A stretch of 64,000 bases of DNA from Bathymodiolus brooksi. Taxonomy: Eukaryota > Mollusca > Bivalvia > Mytilida > Modiolidae. Below, one piece after another: positions 15,301 through 28,300 of the stretch. Below the pieces are notes generated by a model. It saw only the letters and a program-made list of their open reading frames with translations. It was not told the origin of the DNA and searched no databases. The stretch covers positions 35,081,331 to 35,145,330 of the forward strand of contig OY804583.1 in NCBI GenBank assembly GCA_963680875.1, in the 5' to 3' direction. A program made the translations under genes and the position numbers. Position 1 is the stretch's first letter, and each line of letters begins with the position of its first letter.

Positions 15301-18300
15301 ACTAACAATCCCTGTGAAAATGGAGGAACATGCAGCGTTGTAGACGGCTTCGCTAGCTGTGCCTGTTTGAATAACTGGAGTGGACAAACCTGTACAGGTA
15401 ACTGTTGAACTTGATACAGAGAAACCTGTGTAAACCGACATCCATTGGGACCATGTTTCACGGCCGGCATTGACAGTGGGCCGGTTTATACAGTGTTTAT
15501 TATCTGAATATCGTATAAGTGGTTTTTTTCGCGTGAGCCAAATTTCGCGATTTTCTTCCAGATTGGTGAAATTTTTTTAGCGGTACTTAATTTTTGCAAT
15601 CCTGAGTTTTAACCAAATTCAAATTTTAGCCGATTGACCGCTATATTAGAATTACATTGTCTGAATTGGTTGACCAACAATTCAAAATAGGAAATGTTTT
15701 GAAATAATTGACTATCGTAATTTCTTATGCATAATGCACGGGATTTTGTCCAGATTCTTTATTTTGCAGGAGGAGTGCGCATTATAAACGAAAATATTTA
15801 TTACTGGCAAATATTTTCGTATTTGTTTACTTCTTTGGACACTATTCCACAAAATCATTAAATGCGTATAATACTTTTTAATTATTCAGAGAATTAATAC
15901 TCTAGTGCAGTTGTGTTTTGAACCAGTAAACGTTTACAGTTGATATGAAATAAACTAAAAATATAAGTGTGACTATATCTAACTGTGCATAAAATAATCA
16001 ATAATGTTGTCTATAAGATTGAATGTGTGTATGTATAAAGGTGTCATAATTACTTAGTGTATAATTAGACTGCCAGACTGTGTTTACACAAGCTTTCAAT
16101 GATTGAAATAAAAAGAAGAAAAAAGGAATTAAATGTATTTGTCAATTTTTATGTCAAGTCTGGAAGTTTGATTACTCCCAGCTGTGAAGTATAATCCGAT
16201 TAACAATAAACTATCTCAGTTATGATTGTATGGCTTGGATGCTAGTTCAATAAGGCATTGTTTGTTGTTCATTCATGATCATTGTCAACATACAAATGTA
16301 TGCATTGTTTTCGGGAAGGATTCCCCTCACGTTGGATATTTTAAAAGCGTCATTTCAACAACTTTAAGAATGACAGTGACCATGTAATTGTTAAATATTC
16401 ACTATACAGTCATACTACCATATATCTTACACAATTATTTAAGAAAATAAAAAAATGGTGGAAATTTACGCGGATTCTTTTTTTTTTGCTGATCGATGAC
16501 TCACGAATAAAGCGAAAATTAGGTACCTGCGAAAAAAAAACACTTGTACAGGGTATTTCATCTTGATTAACTTTTCTCTTTTTAGGTGTTGATTCCATGT
16601 GTGTTTAACATTTAATGAACATTTAAACATTAACCACATGAGTTACCAGTGATCACTAATTACAGGTGTGTTAATATACACACTTCGATAAACACTTTCC
16701 CCTTCAATTACTACCGATCGATATTCACATATGTAATTACATGGTTGATTGATCTGATCATGACCGGTTTACAGAGATAAATTATAACAGTAATTAGTAT
16801 TGGGACTGCAAGTCAAGGCCGGAATTCGGAATGTGCAGTGTCCAGTTTATTCAATGATTTTTAATAAAGATTATTAAAGAAAAAACTGGGGACTTGAATT
16901 TTAGATCAGAATGGACAGGATTCCGGTTTAGTCAGGTTTCACTGTAATTATATAATTATGATATTAACTAGAGATAACATTCCGTTTTAGGAAATCATGC
17001 TTTATGGGAAGTTTGATCTTACCTCACACACCGCACACACACACACATTTAAAATTATGTTTATGTCATTGGCCAAATACATACTGATTATAAAAGGAAA
17101 GCACAGTTCATGTATATAAGTGGAAGGGGTGTGGCATGGAGCAAGTAATACTCATCATTTTGAAGCATACGATATCAGTATTGTTAATTTATAGGCATTT
17201 GTGATTTTCGAACTTATGCAATCCTGATCGCGATATAATGAAAGGGATGCCGGCTCCCCCCCCCCCCACCCGAGTATTAGCTGATTTTGACTATCATATC
17301 TAGGTTTTATTGCTCCACAACACTTTAAAATTATTTGGCTTTTTCCCGAATACTGTTTCCCATGTACATGTTACATTCACCCTTTTAGTATCGTATAACT
17401 TTTCTTGCAGTATATTTTAAAGATTTAATAGTTTATATGCAAATTAATTTCAGTGTCACCTTGTACAAGTATAACATGCCAAAATGAAGGATCATGCAGG
17501 GTAAACAATGGAATAGGTAGCTGTTTCTGTAAGGGAGACTTTACTGGAGCTAATTGTGAAAGTAAGTTGTTGTAATAAGTAATAGTTAATATGAAGAGTT
17601 TGAAAATACAAAGGGGTAATCAGAATCCGTAAATCACAGGACAGACAACACAATTGCCAATAGAAAAATATACAAAAGGACAAACAAAGATCTTTAAAAC
17701 GTTATACATAAAACTAAAGATCGAGCAACACAAACCCCAGTAAATATGGGGTTGAACTCAGGTGCTCCATATAAACAATACTGGTTCTGACATTGGCCAG
17801 ACTTTATAATATCTCTGTATATAAAACACTGGTTCTGACATGGGCCAGACCTTATATGGTGGGTTATTATATGGTCATTACAGACATAAGGTGATGATGA
17901 TATACAAATGTAGTAAATTATACAGAAACGCTGAATCCAGAACGGAAAGACACATAATAGGACAACACAAAAGACTAAAAAGATGAAAGTTACTCACAAG
18001 CAAAAAGGAGGAAAAAAACATCATGTGTTTTAAAGGGATAGACAGAAGAAGACATTAACATTGCTTGATTCTGTTTTTATTTTCTACAGATAGTCCATGT
18101 ACACCGGGGCCATGCTTGAACAATGGAACATGTACAGTAACGTTAGATGGTGAAGCTAATTGTACGTGTGACGGAGACTGGACCGGTAATACTTGTGACT
18201 GTAAGTATGCTTAAAAGTAATAGTCTTTAAACAGCAAATTCCATTATCCCAACTAGAAATCAGTTAGCTACTAGCATTCATTGACCCTGCTATTGTACTG

Positions 18301-21300
18301 TCTATGTTTATGTTATCATTCTGTTTTTGAGATAGTATTTGGTCTCTTTTAGAGGAAGCGAATCTGTGCAAGTTTTTTTTTATCGTTTGTTTATATCTTT
18401 GTTGCCATTGGAGACCCAAATATCAAAAAGGGGAGGGTTGGCATCCCATTTTATTGAGCGAGGAAACTGAAGTACCAGAAGAAAACCACTGATCAGCTGC
18501 ATGTAATTGACAAACTTTATCACATAGTAGTATCGAGTATGCCTCGCCATAAGCGGGATTTGAACTCACAATTTTAGTGGTTATAGGCACTAATTAGGTA
18601 GTTATAAGTCTAACTACTATGCGATCACTATGGTCCCTATTTCTATATATATTATCATGCCGCTGCTTTACGGCTTGAGTAGAATTTACCTCTTAAAGTG
18701 AATTGTCATGCCTAATATAACAATTGGACCTGCCCATTGTGCTTGTAGTCTGTCATTTTTAATCTACCCATGATAAAATAATCTTACTTTCAGGTTCACC
18801 ATGTACTAACAATCCCTGTGAAAATGGAGGGACATGCAGTGTTGTAGATGGCTTTGCTAGCTGTGCCTGTTTGAATAACTGGAGTGGAAATACATGTACA
18901 GGTGGATATTAATATGATTTTTATAAGGTTGCTGATGACAATGAAAAGAATCGTCGCATCACTTACAATTTACCTCCATTGTCAGACAAAGACCTATTGT
19001 GCAATAGCTTCTGAAATGACGAATGTATATTATTTTGTACATGATACATAAAATAATTAGGTCTAGAACAGAAAAAAATGTGTATTATTTTATTCAGTAT
19101 ATTTCAAGTTCATGACAAACTACATTTTAATACGACCTTACATTTATATAGGTGCAAACATATGGTTAATGAAAAGAGTGGTGAAACTGCCTTCACCAAA
19201 CAAGTTACTACCGGTGTCATATGGTATTTTGAACCCCATGGTAAATTGAACCCGGGGTCGATTTACCTATGATATTTTGACCCCGGGTTCAATTTTCCGT
19301 ATTAATTATGACAGTGTTGATGTTTATGTAAATCTAAGTTATTAAACGTTTTAAAAATGTATTGTAGTTTCTCCTTGTGCTAGTGTAACATGTCAGAATG
19401 AAGGATCCTGTAGAGTAAATAATGGAATAGCCAGCTGTTTCTGTAAAGGAGATTTTTCGGGCGCTAACTGTGAAGGTAAGATTTAAATTGTCTTGGGCTA
19501 CATTAAAAAAAAAATTGTTTGCCCTCTCCCTACCTTACTTTTCAGAATAGGGTAGGTAGGTAAAAAGTTGTTGTTTTGGGTCAACAGAATTTTAAATCTG
19601 TCAGAAAAAGAGAGAATCCAAATAAAATAGCATTCTTTAATGAATTGTTATGACGTAGACGAGGCATTTTGTTATGGATAACTATAGGAACATATAGAAC
19701 GATTGATTTTTCTTTACGATTTGCATTCCGCCGTGGTGCTGGAAAGTAATTGCTCTTTTTCTAATAATTAACACATAACATTTATATTCTGTCTCGATAT
19801 GCAATTGCTGCTGGAATATTGTTATATTTTATTGGAAAGTTTACGATCAGAAAATTGGCATCATCTGTTTGGTCGTAAATTTTGTTTTCAACCTGTTTTC
19901 ACTAGATAATGAATTTAAGATCTAGACCCTTTATTAAATATAAAATATCATAAACGTGAAACGTTTCATCAGCACATCTATCATGTCATGCTTTAAGGAG
20001 GTTTCATCGTATTGTTCCTGCACATCTTTTTTCGCGCATGGCTGTTGCGAGTATTTCAGCATTTTAAGTGCAAAATGTAATTGAAAAGTAAGAGTAACTG
20101 CTAGAAAACCAATTATCACAAAACCCTGTGAACAATTTAATAAAAATCAGTAAACTATTGTAAAAGTTATCTCCCTTTAATACTTGCTTCTATGCCACTT
20201 GACTGTCTTCAAATAAAAATATTGACAGAACAACCTCGGTGACCCCATTTTTTTAAAAGCTTTTTTCGTTCTAGATACAACTTAGCACATTATACGCACT
20301 AATGGGAACATTGTTTTTCTTGCAACATAGTTATGAGCGAAAGAGTGTTGTATGGAGGAAAACAATTCTAGGGCCAGGGTGAAAATCTGCTATTTTTTCA
20401 GAGTTTTCCTATCTCAGGTATTGCAAAATTACTTCAGAGTATTCCTATTAGCATTGTCTTTTGAGATTATGCAAGATATTTACAGAAGACCTGTTAATGC
20501 ATCATTTGTAGAGATCCAAAGTTGGTACCTCATATAGCCACCCATACCTGTTAACCCTCCCCCTTTTCGCAGGAGTCTCCCGCGTAAGAGCATTATCTCC
20601 CGCATGGACTGGGTCTCATGCGCGGGAGACATTAATCTCCCGCACACACCTTTTCCTCCCGCACGATATCCCCCCAACAAAAAAATCAAGTACAATAAAA
20701 TCTTGACCTACATTTTGCGATCAATATTTCCGGAAATTCCCCATTTGGAACTCCCGCACTGATGAAAAACGCCGAGAGATACGAATGTAAATGATATCCG
20801 GTTATTGATCTGTTTGACACCTTTACAGGTAAATTGGGTCATGGAGATTAATTAAGGTGTTGATGATTATACAACAATTATCCACTGATTGACAGTTAAT
20901 TGGGGATAAGGAAGTGGGTTTGTGGCACACGCTTAGATGATTAGAAGTGTGATAGCGGCAATTAAAAATAGTTATAAACCGTTGTGCAAACAGGAGTCGT
21001 ACAACCTTTGATGCCGAGGAAAACTTCTTATTTCGATCAAACGTGCAATGAATTCATCTCGGATTGAGTTGTTATGGCTTGTTTGGGACCAAAGCCGATC
21101 AAAGTATCATTTAAGGACTAAGTTCCAGGATGGAATTGATAAACCACAAAAATGCCAAAACGTATGCTATCACCCAACGCACCAGCAGCAAAGTGACTTT
21201 TTAATTTTAGTGCTCTATGACTTTATTGTTCAGAGCATTCTATCTTCATTTTTATTGCTTTGTTATAACCTTATGATTATGAATGATTATGAATAAATTA

Positions 21301-24300
21301 TAAATACAGTTTTTATCCTTCATTCATCATATGAAACACTACTAATAAGACAGAAATGTAAACAATATATATTGAAATGGGATGCAGTTGGTTCAATACT
21401 GAAACAAACAAAAAGAAAACATCAATTAACAATAAAAACATGCACCAAATACGTCGATAAAAAAATCTCCAGTTATGAGACCAAATCTCCAGCCAAAAAT
21501 TTACAAATCTCCAGTTGTAGCATAGCAACTCTATCACATGTATGCAACTACAAGGTACAATTTTGTGCGTTTAAAGGCGACGCACAAAATCTCCCCCTTA
21601 GAAGAGTTGGTAGGGGGGAGATCTCCCCCCTAGCAGTTCCCAGAGGTTAACAGGTATGGCCACCCCTCCACACAATGATGGGCGACTAGCAAAAAAGGTA
21701 GTTTGGTGACCTATGCTAATTTTTTTGTTTTTTTTCAGCCCAGAACATATGTACCTATCATCAGGCAAAAATTGAGAACTTGGAATTTCTTTTTGAAATT
21801 CGATTTAACCTCCTAAACATTGTTTGATTTTATTTTTGTTTTCTATAGATAGTCCATGTATATCGGGGCCATGCTTGAACAATGGAACATGCACAGTAAC
21901 GTCAGATGGAGAAGCTAATTGTACGTGTGACGGAGACTGGACCGGTAATATTTGTGACTGTAAGTATACCTAAAAATAAAAGTCTTTAGCCAATATATAC
22001 TTCCTTCTAATCTAGTAGTCAGTTAGCTACGAGCATGTATTGACCTTGCTATGTTTATGATGTCATTCATTTGTTTTAGATAGTATGTGGTCTCTTTGAG
22101 AGGAAGCGAATCTGTGCAAGTTTTTTATCGTTTGTTTAAATCTTTGTTGCCGTTGGAGACCCAAATATCAAGAAGGGGAGGGTTGGCATTCAGTTTTATT
22201 GGGGGAGGAAACCGAAGTACCAGGAGAAAACCACTGATCTGCCACACGTCATTGAAAAACTGTATCACATAATGTTGCAATGACTACATCCACCGTAAGC
22301 GGCATTCAATCTCACAACTTTAGTGGTGATAGGCGCTGATTGCATAGGTAGTTGTAAACTTATCTACCATACGATCACGATCACTATGGCCCCTATTTTT
22401 ATATATACGGGTATTATGACGTCGCTGTTTCACAGATTGAGTAGAATTTACCTCTTAAAGTGAATTGTCATGCCTAATATAACAATTGGAACTGCCCATT
22501 GTGCTTGTAGTCTGACATTTTTAATCTACCCATGATCAAATAATCCTACTTTCAGGTTCACCATGTACTAACAATCCCTGTGAAAATGGAGGGACATGCA
22601 GCATTGTAGATGGCTTTGCTAGCTGTGCCTGTTTGAATAACTGGAGTGGAAATACCTGTACAGGTGGATATTAGTATGATTAATTAGGTTGCTGATATTT
22701 CGTCATTTTAACACGAACTTACATTTAATTAGTTGCAAACAAATAGTTAGCTGTAGGAGTGGTGAAACTGACTTTGCCATGCAAGTTACTGCCTGTTTTT
22801 GTAACTATGTAATCCTAACACTTTGTGATGAAGACAGAAATACTTGATTACATACACACACAAGCAATGCATTTAAATGTACAAAGACAAAAATAGACTG
22901 GTTTTCTAATACTGATTACTACCTTTATGCATCAATAATGTCATTGTAAATTAAAGTTATTAAGCATATTAAAATGTATTGCAGTTTCTCCCTGTGTCAG
23001 TGTAACATGTCAAAATGAAGGATCCTGTAGAGTAAACAATGGAATAGCCAGCTGTTTCTGTAAAGGGGATTTTTCTGGTTCAAATTGTGAAGGTAAGATT
23101 TAAATTCTCTTATGCCAAATTTTAAAAAAATGTTTGTTTTCCCTTTCCCTACTTCAGAAGAAGGTGGGTAGGTAAACAGTTTTTTTTATCGACCAAATTT
23201 TAAATCTGTCAGAAAAAGTAAGAATCCAAATAAAATAGCATCTCTTTTATGAATTGTTATAGCGTAACTGAGGCATTTGTAGTGAATAGGTATAGGATCA
23301 TTTAGACAAACTGATTTTTCTTCACCATTTGTATTCCACCATTGTGAAACTTGGTAATGCGCATGCCCAAACATGACGGAGACATAATTCAACTGCAAGA
23401 AAGTAATTGCTCTTTTTCTAATATTTAGCTCATAAACTTTATATTATATCTCCGTTTTAAGTGTTCCTGTCAAACTTGCTACCTACTGTAGTCCACGATC
23501 AAACTATCCATATTATTACATGAAAATTCCCCATTGAGCAGGGTACTCTCTACCCTTCAGATTGGAACGAGCTGTCCAGCCCTTTATATCGAACCATGCA
23601 ACACGTCACAAATACTCAGTGCAATATAGAGAGAATATTATATTGTGTGTGTACTACTTATATTTTTGTGGTTCATGGGTTAAACAACCATAATACTAAT
23701 GATATGGTTTTGTTTACTTTGATAGTAAGTCCATGCACAGCAGACTTATGCTTAAACAATGGAACATGCACAGTAACGTCTGATGGCAATGCTAACTGTA
23801 CCTGTGATGGCGATTGGACTGGAAATATGTGCGATGGTAAGTATAGTAAAACAAATTAATAAAAAAAAGTTATAATTTGGCTAAGGTAGGTTATGGTTGG
23901 TTAACACTATTTTGAACAATATTTGAGTTATCTCCTATCAGACTCACTGAGATATTAGTGATAATGTCTGTCTCGACTTTCAAAACAGCCACTATTCTAT
24001 ATATCTTGTAATGGTCATTCTTATTGATGGTGGAAACATCTCAAGTCACTGACTGAAATATTTTACTGAAAAACAATGTGACATTCTAAATGATAATATA
24101 TTGTATTTATAGAATTCGTAAGAATTGAACTGTACTTTTATACAAAATTGTTCATATATGCTGTTGGTAATTTAGTTCGTGATAATGGCTTTGCTGAATA
24201 ATATTGAGTCGAAGGCGAAGTCTTAGATGCAGGATCCAATAACAAGCCTATTTCAATCACAATGTATTAACATCAAAGATTTGTCAAGACAATGTTATTG

Positions 24301-25328
24301 ATGTCAGTATTGTGTCCAAATAATACACATAGAAATCAACGGTATTTCGCACATCACGCTTGTCGCATGGTTGGGCAATAGAATAAAGGCAAAAATACAA
24401 AAAAAAAGAGAAACAAAAAATGGTTCACAGAAATCATAAGATTGAGTGATGAAGAAAAACCTAGAATGAATTTTGTCGCTTGTAAGACCAAGCGGTTTAG
24501 GATTGTGATGTTTAATGCCACTTTCAACAATATTGCAGTTATATCGTGGCAGTCAGTTTTATTGGTAGAGGAAACCGGAGTACCCGGAGAGAACCACCGA
24601 CCTGCCGCAAGTCACTGACAAACTTTATCACATAATGTTGTATTGAGTACATCAAGCTTGAGCGGGATTCGAACTAACAATGCTAGTGGTGATAGGCACT
24701 GATTGCATAGGTAGTTGTAAATTCAACTGCCATACGATCACGACCACGATGGTCCCTAATGGCATTGTTAAAGAATTACTTTACACCCTAAAGTGAAATG
24801 CTGTAATAATAATGTTACATTTATATATATTTCAGTTTCACCATGCACTAACAATCCATGTGAAAATGGTGGAACATGCAGCGTTCTAAGCGGTGTAGCC
24901 AATTGCGCATGCTTGAATAACTGGAGTGGAAATACATGTACAGGTCGGTAGCAGTAATCAAAATACAGAAATCAAATAAACGTGGAGTCAGTACTACGTT
25001 TATCTTTTTTTTCCAACGTTATAACAGGATTCATGTTTTGAGAGTGACACGATCCTTTCACAATAAAGTTACATTATGTGACTTGAGTATATACATTATT
25101 ATTGTATATTGGTGAACTTGTTCTCACCATGAAAATCCATGACAACACAACACAGGAAACTCAGAAATACAGAAATTTAACAATTGTGATAATTAAGCAC
25201 ATTCTGGAAATTTTAATCGACTGGTAAAACACACCGTGAATATGTGAGTATTTTTATCTTTTGTTTTACAAGAATATTTCACATTTTAGTTTAAGCTATG
25301 TTGTCTATTTTATTATATATAAAGCCCC

Positions 25329-25374
<46 letters not shown>

Positions 25375-28300
25375 GCTTGGAAAATGAGTGGTCGTGTATT
25401 TCCGTTAAGGGTATTATCTGTTTTCATTATATATTAATTTATAGTTATAAAAAGCATTTGGTGTGGGGCTTGCAAATGTTATGTTTCTTTTCATGTTTGT
25501 TTTAACTTTAACTGTTGGTGATAAAATCAATATCTAATTGGTCTGATATACACTTGTGCATAAGTATGGATACACCATAAGCAAGTGCCTTGTGAATATT
25601 ATGCTTTCATTATATTAGAAGCACCATGGAGAAGAGTGTTATTTTTTCTTTATATAAACCAGAATAGCTATGTAATGTTTAATGTTTTAATAAATGTTTT
25701 TATGGTATCATATTACATTCTCTGTACTAAAACAGCTATGCTGTCCTCCCACTGATTCTTTTCCCAAATGAGTGTTGTCAAAAGCAGCTGAAATGTGTGC
25801 TGTAGAGTCATTTGTCTTGAAAATACAATTGCCACACTTCTAAATTGAACATAAGTCGTGACGTGATGACAACATGAAGCTTAGTATTGTAAACACAAAA
25901 CATTTCCAGATGCATAGACGTTAGAGAAAGCCGAAGTGGCAATCAAGAATGGACAATCCAGAGAAACTGGCAACATTGGATACTCAAAACACAGGACGAA
26001 AAGAAATAACACAAAATGTGTTGGACATCTCTATACCAAAAAAACTGGATGTAAAAACGAACCAAACATCATTTATATGTGAAAATCGTAGTGGATATCA
26101 CAACACAGAAAGCTAAAAAGATGAGCATCATGGTCACCAACAAACCCAGGTTCATCCCAGGTGCTCTCGAAGGGTAAGCAGTTCCTGTCGCTTTGCAATA
26201 ACAACCAAAAAAAAGGTTCCCAATCATCACATAGCCTTGGTCGTTACAAACAGAGACGATATACTCAATTGATATGTAACTGTTGTCTTGTAGTTTCTCC
26301 CTGTATCAGTGTAACATGTCAAAATGAAGGATCCTGTAGAGTAAATGATGGAATAGCCAGCTGTTTCTGTAAAGGAGATTATACTGGTGTTAACTGTGAA
26401 GGTAATGTATTAATGGTTGTTTGGTTGATTTGATGGTGTCTAATGCCACTTTCAACAAAATTTCAGTTATATCGTGGTGGTATGTTTTATTGGTGGAGGA
26501 ATCCGGAGAACCCGGAGAAAACCACTGACCTGTCGCAAGTCACTGACAAACTTTATCACATAATGTTGTGCACCTCGCCGTGATCGAGATTCGAACTCAC
26601 AACATCAGTGGTGATCGGCACTGATTGGATAGGTAGTAAATCCAACTACCATATGATCACGGCCACGATGGCCCCTAAAGTATTATTGTAATATATAATT
26701 TGCACAAATATAAAGGGAGACAATGCTAGGTGTTTTTGCATAGAATGCTTTTAGTTTCATTCTTGGAACGATACATCAAATTTTGATATTCATCTTTTTA
26801 ATATACAGTTCAAGATTTTAGTGACCGACCATTTAACTTGCAGGTGGGTGGCTATGGGGTTTTTTTTCGTTCAGAAATTTTGTTTTCGGACAACACGAGA
26901 GTTAGAATATTTATTTTTTTTGTCATGCAAAGCGCGAATTTTTTTTCCAGAATTTAACATTAGGTTATATGACAAAAACTCTGAATCAGATTTTTTTTTT
27001 CCTCCACCAAAATCAGAATATTTTTTCAGCAACATTGGGAATCAGAATATTTTTTTAGAAAAAACCATAACCCCCCCTTCAAGTTAAATGGTCATTGCCT
27101 TAGTGTTCTTTATGACAAGAATGATCACCCAGTTAACAGTAAGCGTTGGCATTTTACTTACAAATGAAAACCACCTGCATGACCACATTATTACACTAAG
27201 AGGGATGTTTGTGACCTTAAAACTAGATTAACCCCACTGCTTTTTATTGAGGTGTCTGTTCCAATCTGGGAACATTGCCGGTCATAATATATATACAGTC
27301 AAACTTCGGTGCCTCGAACTCCTTATATTTCTAAGTAAGAAAAAAACCTTTTGCTCGAACACCGATACCTCGAACAGTCGAACTCAATAAATGGTCCTGT
27401 CAATAATAAAATCACGAGTTTTACCATGCCAAACTCGAACATCGCAATTTAACTGACAGATGTATGTCACGGTTGAATGTGCTTACTGCAAGGTGTGATA
27501 AATGTCAGATTACCAACAGATAATTGTTTACTTAACAATTACAGGTAGAGGGATAAACTTTTCATCATTTGTGTTAATTAGTCATTAAATTCAGTTGTGG
27601 CTTGATTGTTAACCATTAATTACGGTTAATAAAGAACGATTATTGAACACTAGACTAGTGTCACTGATTGTATCAAGCCGTGCCTATATTCCACAATAAT
27701 TAAAACAATCAAATATTTACAATTGTAATAAAGTTTATTAAAACAATATTTAAAATTGTTATTGCATGAATTATTATTATTGAGAGTTTTTTTTTAAAGT
27801 TTTTTTTTATTTTTATAGTTGCTGGGATCGAATAATATCTAATTATAACTGCATGCTCTCAAGGTTCATCTAAATACCACAAAAATAGAAATGAACTCTT
27901 ACTGAAATTCCGATTAACCTGAGTTTTTATGTGTATATAAAAAAAAAATCTTAAATTTTAAATCTTAATACCAAAAGAAACAAATATAATTGCTTCAAAT
28001 TCAATTTAAAGAAAAAGAAAATGGCTAAAATTTGAAATTGGCCATCAAAAATATATATTTGAATTATCAAGCATTATACCGATATCGATCCAAGTGTTAA
28101 TACCCGACCTTGTATTTCCTGTTTATAAAATAGATTGTGAACAAAGTGAAAAAACGTTTCTAAGGAATGTTTGAAGATACCAAAGAGGTATTCAGAAGCC
28201 GTAGTCTTTGAGAACTTTCAAAAGGATTAAATATTTTTTATGAGAAAGGCCCACTTAATTTACTGTGCATCAGTTATCATAGCGTAATGAAGCCACCCCG

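Noticed and set aside
24504..24757. Possible tRNA gene from the B-box-like GTTCGAATC
   Set aside because: The match is the head of a SINE found many times; no complete cloverleaf is formed.
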